Positions 46,599 through 54,962 of a DNA stretch of 64,000 nucleotides are shown here, piece by piece (position 1 is the first letter of the stretch; every line of letters begins with the position of its first letter). The DNA lies in the NCBI RefSeq assembly GCF_900111685.1, contig NZ_FOHX01000024.1, forward strand, positions 1 through 64,000, in the 5' to 3' direction. Source of the stretch: Nonomuraea wenchangensis (GTDB taxonomy: Bacteria > Actinomycetota > Actinomycetes > Streptosporangiales > Streptosporangiaceae). The translations under genes were made by a program, and so were the position numbers. The notes beneath the pieces were generated by a model that was not told the origin of the DNA, did no database searches, and was given only the letters and a program-made list of their open reading frames with translations.

Positions 46599-49517
46599 GT
46601 GAGAACGCAGAGCGCTGAAGCTTCCGCCGACCGCGAGCCGCACGCGCACCAGAAGCAGCGCCAGAAGCAACGGCCGGCCAAACCCTCCTCACGCAGGTTC
46701 GGGCTGGGCAACTGGCACGTGCGGTCGCGCCTCATCGCGCTGATCGTCGTTCCCACGGCCGTGGCCGTGGGGCTCGGCGGGCTCAGCGTGATCACCTCGC
46801 TCAACGACGCCAACACCTACCAGACCCTCCGGCAGGTCGCCGAGTTCAGCGAGCAACTCGGGGCCGTCACCCACGAGCTCGCCTTCGAACGCGACGAGAC
46901 CGCGCTGTTCATCGCCCAGGGCCGGCCAGGCAGCCGCGAGGCGCAGCTCCAGACCACCTACAGCGGCGTGGACGCGCTGATCGACGAGGCCAAGGAGCGG
47001 GGACAGGCCATCGCCGACACGCACGGCGACTCCGTGCGACCGGTGCTGCGCCGTCTGGAGGAGATCCCGACGCTGCGCGCCACCGCCGTCAAGGGCAAGA
47101 TCCAGCCGCTGCCGATGATCGACAAGTACTCCCAGATCATCTCCGCGCTCCTGCAGTTCCACGACCAGGTCGGCCAGGTCGCGGTGGACGACCAGGTCAA
47201 CCACAGCGCGAGCGCGATGGCCGCCATCGCGAGGGCGAAGGAGCAGGCGTCCAAGCAGCGCGGCATCCTCGCCAGTGCCCTGGACAAGAAGTCCTTCGAC
47301 AGCGGCGAGCTGGACGCGCTGACCGACGCCAAGGCGCGCGAGGAGAGCGAGGAGACCCTCTTCGCCACGCTGGCCAACCTCGACCAGCTGGAGCTCTACC
47401 GCAACATCGTGGTCGGCCGCGACGTGGACCAGACCGACCTGTTCCGGCTGCGCGCCATGGCGCAGGCGTCCGAGGGCAAGGAGCTGAGCATCGGCGCCTC
47501 GCCCAGCAGGGACGTCACCACCTGGTTCGACGTCAGCACCGGCAAGATCGACGCCCTGCGTGAGGTGGAGAAGGACCTCGCCTCCTCGGTGATCCTGCGC
47601 GCCCGCGGCCTGGAGGAGGGCGCCAACCGCGCGGCGATGATCTCCGGCGGCCTCATCCTGCTCCTGCTGCTCGTCGTGGTGGCGATCATCTCGCTCATCG
47701 CCCGCTCGCTCATCCGGCCGCTGCGACGGCTGCGCCGCGAGGCGCTCGACATCGCCGGGCAGCGCCTGCCGGAGACGGTGAAGGCCCTGCGCGAGAGCAC
47801 CGACGGCAGCCCCGGCCCGGTCGCCCCGATCAGCGTCGACACGCACGACGAGATCGGCGAGGTCGCGCGGGCCTTCGACGAGGTCCACCGCGAGGCGGTC
47901 CGCCTGGCCGGCGAGGAGGCCCGGCTGCGCAGCAACGTCAACGCGATGTTCGTGAACCTCTCGCGCCGCAGTCAGACGCTGGTCGAGCGGCAGATCACCT
48001 TGATCGACGGTCTGGAGCAGGGCGAGCAGGACGAGCAGCGGCTCGGGAACCTGTTCAAGCTGGACCATCTGGCGACCCGTATGCGGCGCAACAGTGAGAA
48101 CCTGCTGGTGCTCGCCGGTCAGGAGCCGCCGCGCCGCTGGAGCCAGCCGGTCAAGCTGGTCGACGTGGCCCGCGCCTCCCTGTCGGAGGTCGAGAACTAC
48201 GAACGGGTCGTGCTCCAGGTGCCCGACGGCGTCTCCGTCGCCGGCCAGGCCGTCAACGACGTCATCCACCTGCTCGCCGAGCTGGTGGAGAACGCGCTGT
48301 CGTTCTCGCCGCGCGAGACCCGGGTGACGGTCTCCGGCAGCCGCATCGACGGCGGCGGCGTGATGCTGTCGATCACCGACTCCGGCATCGGCATGACCCA
48401 GGACGAGCTGATCCAGGCCAACGACCGGCTGACCGACGCGCCCTCCGTGGACGTGTCGGTCTCCCGGCGGATGGGCCTGTTCGTGGTCGCCCGCCTGGCC
48501 CACCGGCACGGCATCCGCGTACAGCTCCGCCCGCACGCCTCCGGCGGGCTGACCGCCATGGTGCTCATCCCCGAGAACATGCTGGGGACCCAGGCCCCGG
48601 CGCACGCGGCGGGGATGCCGTCGTTCTCCGGCAACCAGCCGCCGTCGTACAACCCGCCGCCGGCCTTCGACCAGCCGTCCTTCGGCCAGCCCTCCTCGGG
48701 GCACCCGTCCTTCGGCCAGCCGTACGAGCGGCCGCCCGCCTTCTCCGGCACGGGCGGCGGGGGAGGGGACGAGCCCTACTCGGGCCCGCACCCGGCCCCG
48801 CCCGCCATCGACTGGCCGCAGCCGCCCGCCCAGCTCGGCCCCGGCCACCCGTCCTTCCCCTCCGGCCCTTCGGGCCCCGAGAACAACGGCTGGCCGAACA
48901 CGCCGGGCTGGCAGCCCGACGCCGCCTCCTGGTCGGCTCCGGAACCGCACGGCTTCGACGCCTCCGACGTCTGGTCCCCGCCCCGGACCTCCGCGTGGAA
49001 CGGCGGCGGCCTGCCCAGACGGCCCACGCCCCCGCAGCCGCCGCCCGGCGGCTGGAGCGGCGACACGATGCCGCCGCAGCGTCCCGGGTTCGAGTTCACC
49101 GACGACTCCGGGGACACCGGCCCCATACCGGCGGTCCCTCCCGCGGCCGGCGGGGACGACTACTTACCGATCTTCGCCGCGGTCGAGTCCGCCTGGTTCG
49201 GCCGCGACAAGACGTGGAGCAGCAGCAAGGCGGACGAGGGATGGAACGCTGCGGAGGCCGTGGTGGAACCGGTACGTGACGGATCGACGGCCGCCGGCCT
49301 GCCCAAGCGGGTGCCCAAGGCCAACCTGGTGCCCGGCTCGGCGGGCACCACGGCCGCGCCCAAGGGCGTGACGCCGATGCCGTCGGTCTCGCCCGACCGG
49401 GTCCGCAACCGCCTGTCCAGCTTCCAGCAGGGTTACCGGGCGGCGCGGGACGACATCACCGAGGGCAAGGCGTTCTCCGCCGGCTCGCGGAACGACGAAA
49501 GGGAGGAGGGCGCGTGA
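46599..49517 (+). CDS. cvnA: Conservon sensor kinase-like protein CvnA (cvn4), with a TTA codon
   Basis: 972 residues. TM1 at about 45-62, NIT-type sensor, TM2 at about 344-368, HAMP, H490 in LDHLATRMRR, N-box N565 (LVENALSFSP), G-box DSGIGM. Tail motifs LPIFAAVESAWF, GLPKRVPKANLVPG and VRNRLSSFQQGY. A TTA codon at 49164-49166 lies exactly in the LPIF motif, so full-length translation may need bldA-type tRNA. The GTG 46599 start follows GAAGG and matches cvnA3/cvnA5. Overlaps cvnB by 4 bp. Confidence 0.9.
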   Translation: MRTQSAEASADREPHAHQKQRQKQRPAKPSSRRFGLGNWHVRSRLIALIVVPTAVAVGLGGLSVITSLNDANTYQTLRQVAEFSEQLGAVTHELAFERDETALFIAQGRPGSREAQLQTTYSGVDALIDEAKERGQAIADTHGDSVRPVLRRLEEIPTLRATAVKGKIQPLPMIDKYSQIISALLQFHDQVGQVAVDDQVNHSASAMAAIARAKEQASKQRGILASALDKKSFDSGELDALTDAKAREESEETLFATLANLDQLELYRNIVVGRDVDQTDLFRLRAMAQASEGKELSIGASPSRDVTTWFDVSTGKIDALREVEKDLASSVILRARGLEEGANRAAMISGGLILLLLLVVVAIISLIARSLIRPLRRLRREALDIAGQRLPETVKALRESTDGSPGPVAPISVDTHDEIGEVARAFDEVHREAVRLAGEEARLRSNVNAMFVNLSRRSQTLVERQITLIDGLEQGEQDEQRLGNLFKLDHLATRMRRNSENLLVLAGQEPPRRWSQPVKLVDVARASLSEVENYERVVLQVPDGVSVAGQAVNDVIHLLAELVENALSFSPRETRVTVSGSRIDGGGVMLSITDSGIGMTQDELIQANDRLTDAPSVDVSVSRRMGLFVVARLAHRHGIRVQLRPHASGGLTAMVLIPENMLGTQAPAHAAGMPSFSGNQPPSYNPPPAFDQPSFGQPSSGHPSFGQPYERPPAFSGTGGGGGDEPYSGPHPAPPAIDWPQPPAQLGPGHPSFPSGPSGPENNGWPNTPGWQPDAASWSAPEPHGFDASDVWSPPRTSAWNGGGLPRRPTPPQPPPGGWSGDTMPPQRPGFEFTDDSGDTGPIPAVPPAAGGDDYLPIFAAVESAWFGRDKTWSSSKADEGWNAAEAVVEPVRDGSTAAGLPKRVPKANLVPGSAGTTAAPKGVTPMPSVSPDRVRNRLSSFQQGYRAARDDITEGKAFSAGSRNDEREEGA

Positions 49518-49936
49518 ACGACCTGAGCCACGCGGCACGCGGGGTGGATTGGTTGATCACCGACTTCGTCAGCACGGTCCCGGGTGTCGCGCACGCGGTG
49601 GTCGTCTCCTCGGACGGGTTGCCGCTGGCCGCCTCGTCAGGTTTCCCGGCGGATCGCGCCGACCAGCTGGCGGCGATCGCGTCGGGTCTGGTGAGCCTGA
49701 CGCAGGGTGCGGCCAGGGTGTTCGAGGGCGGTGCGGTCAACCAGACGATCGTGGAGATGCAGCGCGGGCTGATGCTGATCATGTCGATCAGTGATGGTTC
49801 GTGCCTGGCGGTGCTGGCCGCCCCGGACTGTGACATGGGTCTGGTGGCGTACCAGATGACGCTGATGGTCGAGCGCGCGGGCCAGGTGCTGACCCCGGCT
49901 GTGCGCGCGGAGCTGCGTGCCAGCCAGACCAGGTGA
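49514..49936 (+). CDS. cvnB: Roadblock/LC7 protein CvnB (cvn4)
   Basis: A 140-residue Roadblock/LC7 protein, identical to CvnB of cvn5 except for one Glu/Asp change (VERAGQ against VDRAGQ). The DNA is also nearly identical, including synonymous sites over the first ~240 bp. GTGA overlap with cvnA4. Confidence 0.93.
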   Translation: MNDLSHAARGVDWLITDFVSTVPGVAHAVVVSSDGLPLAASSGFPADRADQLAAIASGLVSLTQGAARVFEGGAVNQTIVEMQRGLMLIMSISDGSCLAVLAAPDCDMGLVAYQMTLMVERAGQVLTPAVRAELRASQTR

Positions 49937-49940
49937 TGGA

Positions 49941-50363
49941 ATGACGGATCCCAGATGGAACAGCGGCGGTTGGGCGCCCGAGTCGCAGCCCCAGTCCCAG
50001 CCCCAGCCGCAGCTGAACCCGGACCCCGCGTCGCCCGTCCGCCCCTACGCCGTGACAGGCGGGCGGACGGCGCCGCGGGTCAAGCTGGCGATGGAGGCCC
50101 TGGTGTCCTCGGCGACCGCCGAGCACCGGGAGTTCTCGCATATCACGCCGGAGTACCAGGCGATCAGCCAACTGTGCCGGCAGGTCCGGTCCGTCGCGGA
50201 GGTCTCCGCCCTTCTCCGGATCCCCCTAGGCGTGGTCCGCGTGCTGATCGCTGACATGGCGGCCGAGGGCCTGGTCCGCGTGCACCAGCCACAGCTGGAG
50301 GACGCCGGCCGGCCCGATGTGAACTTGCTCGAAAGGGTGCTCAGTGGACTTCGCAGGCTCTAG
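49941..50363 (+). CDS. cvnC: DUF742 protein CvnC (cvn4)
   Basis: A 140-residue DUF742 protein. It begins MTDPRWNSGGW, a Pro/Gln-rich N-terminal extension, then VRPYAVTGGRTAP and the winged-helix-like SVAEVSALLRIPLGVVRVLIADM; end LERVLSGLRRL overlaps cvnD. Starts 4 bp after cvnB. Confidence 0.91.
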   Translation: MTDPRWNSGGWAPESQPQSQPQPQLNPDPASPVRPYAVTGGRTAPRVKLAMEALVSSATAEHREFSHITPEYQAISQLCRQVRSVAEVSALLRIPLGVVRVLIADMAAEGLVRVHQPQLEDAGRPDVNLLERVLSGLRRL

Positions 50364-50931
50364 CCCCGGACTCACCTCGACGAAGATCGTCGTGGCCGGC
50401 GGCTTCGGGGTGGGCAAGACGACGTTCGTCGGCGCGGTGTCGGAGATCATGCCGCTGACCACGGAAGCCGTCATGACCGACGCCTCCGCCGGCATCGACG
50501 ACCTCGGCATGACCCCGCTGAAGTCGACCACGACCGTGGCCATGGACTTCGGCCGCGTCTCGCTGGATCGCGACCTGATCCTCTACCTGTTCGGCACGCC
50601 CGGACAGCACCGGTTCTGGTTCATGTGGGACGACCTCGTACGCGGCGCCATCGGCGCGGTCGTGCTGGTGGACACCCGCCGCCTGGCCGACAGCTTCCCC
50701 GCCATCGACTACTTCGAAGAGGCGCAGCTGCCGTTCATCGTGGGCATCAACGGCTGGGACGGACAGTACCCGCACAGCGACGGCGAGGTCCGTGACGCCC
50801 TCACCCTGGCCCCGCACATCCCCATGGTGCGGCTCGACGCGCGCAAGAAGGACTCCGTCAAGAACACGCTGATCGAGCTGGTCGAGCACGCCCTCTCGGT
50901 ACGGATGGCCGTGCCGGGCTGGGGCGGCTGA
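50344..50931 (+). CDS. cvnD: Ras-like GTPase CvnD (cvn4)
   Basis: A 195-residue small GTPase with GGFGVGKT, FGTPGQ and NGWD. Its central coding DNA is identical to the cvn5 copy over more than 150 bp. C-terminal SVRMAVPGWGG. The start overlaps cvnC by 20 nt. Confidence 0.93.
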   Translation: MDFAGSSPGLTSTKIVVAGGFGVGKTTFVGAVSEIMPLTTEAVMTDASAGIDDLGMTPLKSTTTVAMDFGRVSLDRDLILYLFGTPGQHRFWFMWDDLVRGAIGAVVLVDTRRLADSFPAIDYFEEAQLPFIVGINGWDGQYPHSDGEVRDALTLAPHIPMVRLDARKKDSVKNTLIELVEHALSVRMAVPGWGG

Positions 50932-51011
50932 CCCCGCCGCCCCGCTCTCCGTTGCGTCCTGCCGCCGCGACGGAGAGCGGCGGCAGGCGGCAGGCTCGGA
51001 GCGGGCATACT

Positions 51012-52016
51012 TCAGACGGGCAGGGCTTCGATGAGGCTCGCGCCGGAGCCCAGGTCGACGACCTCGGAGAGGGCCAGGCCCGCCCGGCGGAGCAGCGCGG
51101 CGTACTCCTCACGGGTACGCTCCGCGCCCCCGTTGAAGATCGCCAGCATCCGCAGGTCGATGTCCTTGCCCAGGTGCGGCGCCGCGTCGTCGGGCAGCAC
51201 CACCTCCAGCACGAGCACCCGCCCGTCCGGGCTCATGGCGCGCCGGATGTTGCCGAGAATGGTGACGGCGTCGTCGTCGTCCCAGTTGTGCAGGACGCTG
51301 GCCAGCAGGTAGACGTCGCCGCCGGCCGGGACCGCGGTGAAGAAGTCGCCGGTGACGACCTCCGTCCGGCCGGCCAGCCCCTCCTCGGCGAAGGTCCGCT
51401 CCGCGTGCGCGGTGACGTGCCCGAGGTCGAGCAGGACGCCGCGCATCTGCGGGTTGGCGTGCAGGACCGAGGCCAGGATGTGCCCCTTGCCGCCGGCCAC
51501 GTCCACCATCGTCGCCTCAGGCGGGAAGGCGTACGCCTTGGCCAGGCCCTCGATGAAGGGCAGGGCCCGGCGCCTCATGTAGTCGTCGAACATGCTGCCG
51601 AGCGCCGGATCGGAGCCCAGGCGGTCGTAGAGGTGGCCGTACCGTTTCACGAAGGCCGAGCTGCCCTCGCGGACCGTGGCGGGGAGCAGGCCCATGGCGT
51701 ACCAGAAGCTCTCCTCGCCGAGCATCCTGATCGACGAGCGGACCGAGTCGGGCACGTCGGAGCGGAGCGCGGTGCCTCGGGGGGCGAGGTCGTAGGCGTC
51801 CGGCCCGGCCGGGCGGAGCAGGTCCATGGCGGCCAGCTCGCGCAGGACCCGGCGCAGCGCGGGCGCGTCGGCCTCGCAGCGCCGGGCCAGCTCGGCGGTG
51901 CCGAGCGGGCCGTCCGCCAGGTGGTCGGCCACGCCCAGCTCCGCCATGGTGACCAGGGCCGCCAGCCGGGAGATGTCGCCTACGGCTCCCCAGAGAAGCT
52001 CGTCGGAATGCGGCAT
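51012..52016 (-). CDS. Plant-type O-methyltransferase
   Basis: A 334-residue dimeric O-methyltransferase: N-terminal winged helix (LGTAELARRCEADAPALRRVLREL), then SAM motif VDVAGGKGHILASVL and the catalytic His in LLASVLHNWDDDDA. It would methylate a hydroxyl of an aromatic or polyketide-like compound. It follows the ATPase-less importer cassette in the same direction, 15 bp away, and is likely cotranscribed. Confidence 0.87.
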   Translation of the reverse strand: MPHSDELLWGAVGDISRLAALVTMAELGVADHLADGPLGTAELARRCEADAPALRRVLRELAAMDLLRPAGPDAYDLAPRGTALRSDVPDSVRSSIRMLGEESFWYAMGLLPATVREGSSAFVKRYGHLYDRLGSDPALGSMFDDYMRRRALPFIEGLAKAYAFPPEATMVDVAGGKGHILASVLHANPQMRGVLLDLGHVTAHAERTFAEEGLAGRTEVVTGDFFTAVPAGGDVYLLASVLHNWDDDDAVTILGNIRRAMSPDGRVLVLEVVLPDDAAPHLGKDIDLRMLAIFNGGAERTREEYAALLRRAGLALSEVVDLGSGASLIEALPV

Positions 52017-52031
52017 ACGTCCTTCCAGATG

Positions 52032-52814
52032 TCAGGTCGCGTTGCGGGTGGCCTGCCGGTGCCAGACGAGCAGACGCCGCTCGACCAGCACGAACAGGGA
52101 GTTCACGAGATAGCCGAGCACGCCGAGCAGCACGATCGCGGCCCACACCCCGGCGCCGTCGAAGCTGCGCTGGGCCTGCAGCAGCTGGTAGCCGATGCCG
52201 TCGGTGCTGCCGAACAGCTCCGAGATGACCATGAGGATCAGCGCCAGCGACAGGCTCAGCCGCAGCCCCGCGAAGATCTTCGGCGAGGCCGCGGGCAGCA
52301 CCACCAGCCGCAGGTACTGCTGCTTGGACAGGTTGAAGACCGTGGCCGTCTCGGTGTAGGTGCGGTCCACCGCACGTACGCCGTCGATCGAGTTGAGCAG
52401 CACCGGCCAGATCACGCCGAACACGATCGCCGCCAGCATCATCGGCAGGCTCGCCTGGAACAGCACGATGAAGACCGGCAGCAGCAGCGGCGGCGGGATC
52501 GCCCGGCCGAACTCGATCAGCGGGTCCACGTAGTCGGTCGCCGTGCGCGAGCGGCCGAGCAGCACGCCCGCGACGATGCCCAGCAGCGCGGCGATGACCC
52601 AGCCGCTGAACATCCGGGCGAGGCTCGGCAGCAGGTTCTCCAGCGCGTCGTCCGTCAGGAAGAGACGGGAGGCCGGGCCGGAGAACCACAGCTCGTACAT
52701 CCGCACGACGATCGTCGTGGGCGGCGGGAAGTCGGTGTCCTCCACCGCGCGGGCGATGAGCTCCCACGCGACGAGCACGACTGGGATGACCCAGAGCCGG
52801 GCGAGTGCCTTCAC
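52032..52814 (-). CDS. NitT/TauT-like ABC permease 2 (cassette 2)
   Basis: A 260-residue permease with about six TMs, related to the one at 43408-44271 (shared FSGP..RLFL and PSLARM). GTGA overlap with permease 1. No ATPase gene follows. Confidence 0.87.
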   Translation of the reverse strand: MKALARLWVIPVVLVAWELIARAVEDTDFPPPTTIVVRMYELWFSGPASRLFLTDDALENLLPSLARMFSGWVIAALLGIVAGVLLGRSRTATDYVDPLIEFGRAIPPPLLLPVFIVLFQASLPMMLAAIVFGVIWPVLLNSIDGVRAVDRTYTETATVFNLSKQQYLRLVVLPAASPKIFAGLRLSLSLALILMVISELFGSTDGIGYQLLQAQRSFDGAGVWAAIVLLGVLGYLVNSLFVLVERRLLVWHRQATRNAT

Positions 52815-53584
52815 GACTGCGCTCCCGTCCGCATGCGGTGCCAGTGGAACAGGCGGCGCTCGCCGGCCATCAGCACCAGGTTGGCGGCCACGCCGAACAG
52901 CCCGGCCCAGACGGTCGCGGCCATCATGAGGTCCATGCGGTTGCCGCTGCCGGCCTGGATCACGTACACGCCGATGCCGGCGACGCCGCCCGCGACCAGC
53001 TCGGCGCTCACGGCGAGGACCAGCGCGATGCCGGCCGCGATGCGCACGCCGGTGGCCATGAACGGGGCCGCGCTCGGCACGCTCACACGCGAGAGCACCG
53101 CGAGCGGGCCGAAGCCGAAGCTGCGCAGGGACTCCTTGGCCACCGGGTCCACGTCGTGCATGCCGTAGAGGGTGTTGATGAGGATCGGCCACAGGGAGGC
53201 GTACACGATCACCGAGACCTTCATCATCTCGTCCACCGGGATGAGCAGGATGGCGAGCGGGATGATGGCGACCGAGGGGATCGGGCGCAGGAACTCCAGT
53301 ACGGGCCGGATGGCGCGCTCCACCGGCGGCAACGAGCCCAGCAGCACACCGAGCGGCACCGCGACGCAGATCGCGATCAGCAGGCCGAGCGCCCAGTTGG
53401 CGAGGGTCGCCCCGACTCCGGCGAGGAAGTCGGGGTCCGCCAGGAGGCGCCCGGTTTCGAGCAGGATGGTCGACGGGGGAGGGAAGTCCATGTCATCGCC
53501 GATGCCGTAGCGGATGACCAGCTCCCCGACGACGAAGAACCCCGCGGCGCCGGCGGCGCCGCGGAGCAGGCGAGCACCGGTCAT
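52811..53584 (-). CDS. NitT/TauT-like ABC permease 1 (cassette 2)
   Basis: A 257-residue permease with EAA-loop ESLRSFGFGPLAVLSRVSVPSA, closely matching cassette 1. Its start overlaps the binding-protein stop by 4 bp. Confidence 0.87.
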   Translation of the reverse strand: MTGARLLRGAAGAAGFFVVGELVIRYGIGDDMDFPPPSTILLETGRLLADPDFLAGVGATLANWALGLLIAICVAVPLGVLLGSLPPVERAIRPVLEFLRPIPSVAIIPLAILLIPVDEMMKVSVIVYASLWPILINTLYGMHDVDPVAKESLRSFGFGPLAVLSRVSVPSAAPFMATGVRIAAGIALVLAVSAELVAGGVAGIGVYVIQAGSGNRMDLMMAATVWAGLFGVAANLVLMAGERRLFHWHRMRTGAQS

Positions 53585-54570
53585 CCGCTTGAGGCGGGCG
53601 CCGCGATCACGGACTTCACGTCGAGCGGGCTCTTGAGGTAGCCGTACTCGAGCATGAGGTCGGCCACCTTCTGGAGGCGGTTCGCGTTGAGCTCACTCGG
53701 ATAGGTGCCGAGCGTGATCACGGACGCCGTCTTGGCGTCGATCTTGGTGTACTTCGGCAGCATGGCCTCGATCTCCTTGCGGTCGCTGGAGGCGAGCTGC
53801 TGGGCCTTGGCGATGGCGCGCTGGAAGGCGGCGAGCGTCTTCGGGTACTTCTGCACCCACTCCTCGCTGGCCATCCAGCCGGCGATCGGCAGGTCCTCGG
53901 TCTGGCCGGTGATGGTGTCGGCCAGCTTGCGGAAGCCGTTGGCGCTCTGGTTGGCGGTGATGAACGGCTCGGTGATCCAGCCCGCGTCCGCCTGGCCCGC
54001 CTTGATCGCGTTGCCCATCTCGGGGAACGGCTTCTCCGCGAACTTCACGTCGTCCTTGGAGAGACCCGCGACCTTGAGCTGCGTCTCGACCGCGAGAGTG
54101 GCGACATTGTTCAGGTTGTTGACGAAAATCGTCTTGCCCTTGAGGTCGGCCACCGTCTTGATGGGCGAGTCGCCCGGCACCATGATGACGAAGCAGTTCG
54201 CGCCGGCCTGGTACATGTCGGCGACGAGCTTGATCTTCTTGCCTCCGGCAACGGCCGCGAAGGTCGAGACATAGTTCGTCTGCGAGATGTCGAGCTGGCC
54301 GCTCTCGATCATCGGGACGGCCACGGCGCCACCGGTGATCGGCGTGGGCTCGACGGTCAGGCCCTCTTCCTTGAAGAAGCCCTTGGCCTGCGCGATGTAA
54401 ACCGATACAGGGTCAGGGATCGGAAGAGCACCGACCTTAATGGTGGTTTTCTCCAAGCCCTTGCTGTTGGCTGAGGTGGCGCCGCCGTCGTCGGATCCGC
54501 CGCAGCCGGCAAGCGTCAGAGCGACTGTGACGCCGAGTGCGACGGCGTAACAGCGCAGTTTGCGTGTCAT
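53581..54570 (-). CDS. NMT1/SsuA-like binding lipoprotein (cassette 2)
   Basis: A 329-residue lipoprotein (lipobox TLAGC, C23) with TTIKVGALPIPDPVSVYIAQ and GFFKEEGLTVEPTP. Paralogue of the cassette 1 binding protein. Ligand unknown. First gene of its operon, divergent from cvn5. Confidence 0.86.
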   Translation of the reverse strand: MTRKLRCYAVALGVTVALTLAGCGGSDDGGATSANSKGLEKTTIKVGALPIPDPVSVYIAQAKGFFKEEGLTVEPTPITGGAVAVPMIESGQLDISQTNYVSTFAAVAGGKKIKLVADMYQAGANCFVIMVPGDSPIKTVADLKGKTIFVNNLNNVATLAVETQLKVAGLSKDDVKFAEKPFPEMGNAIKAGQADAGWITEPFITANQSANGFRKLADTITGQTEDLPIAGWMASEEWVQKYPKTLAAFQRAIAKAQQLASSDRKEIEAMLPKYTKIDAKTASVITLGTYPSELNANRLQKVADLMLEYGYLKSPLDVKSVIAAPASSG

Positions 54571-54962
54571 GGGGGGGTTCTCCTACCAGGGGGGAAGCTT
54601 CTGGAGATCGGCACAGGATACCGGGCGTGAAGCGTAGCGGAAGGGAACGCCGAAGGTCGGCGCAATGCCGCGTATATGCTGTTTATCTGTCAAATAAGAC
54701 TGTAAACGGCTATAGATGTAAATATGGGGATAAAGACCGTTTATGGGTCGAATGTCCGGATTGATGCGCCGGTTGCGCTCCGTGGTCGAGAGCTTGCCAT
54801 GTGAACAATGTGTGATCTGGAACGGTTGAAAACTGGCGATACGTTGGCCTAAGTATGAGGTTTGTGCTCAAATTGGGCCTCGAACTTGCCTGCGATCACT
54901 CGTCCGAGAGACGAAGCCGCTGAGACCCCCACAAAGCAGGCCATGGCGAGAGGTTGCCACCA
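54571..54962. promoter_or_regulatory. Divergent upstream region, importer cassette 2 / cvn5
   Basis: 392 bp with no gene and low GC. Three TAAAC(G/A)G-like words occur in about 70 bp: GCTGTTTA (54678-54685), TGTAAACGG (54701-54709) and CCGTTTA (54738-54744), the first also present before cvn4. The cvn5 start is preceded by GCGAGAGGTTGCC. A regulator site is likely but unassigned. Confidence 0.5.

Noticed and set aside
39081..52016. A biosynthetic gene cluster (decarboxylase, monooxygenase, two methyltransferases)
   Set aside because: No core synthase (PKS, NRPS, terpene or RiPP gene) is present; the genes are embedded in importer operons on different strands.
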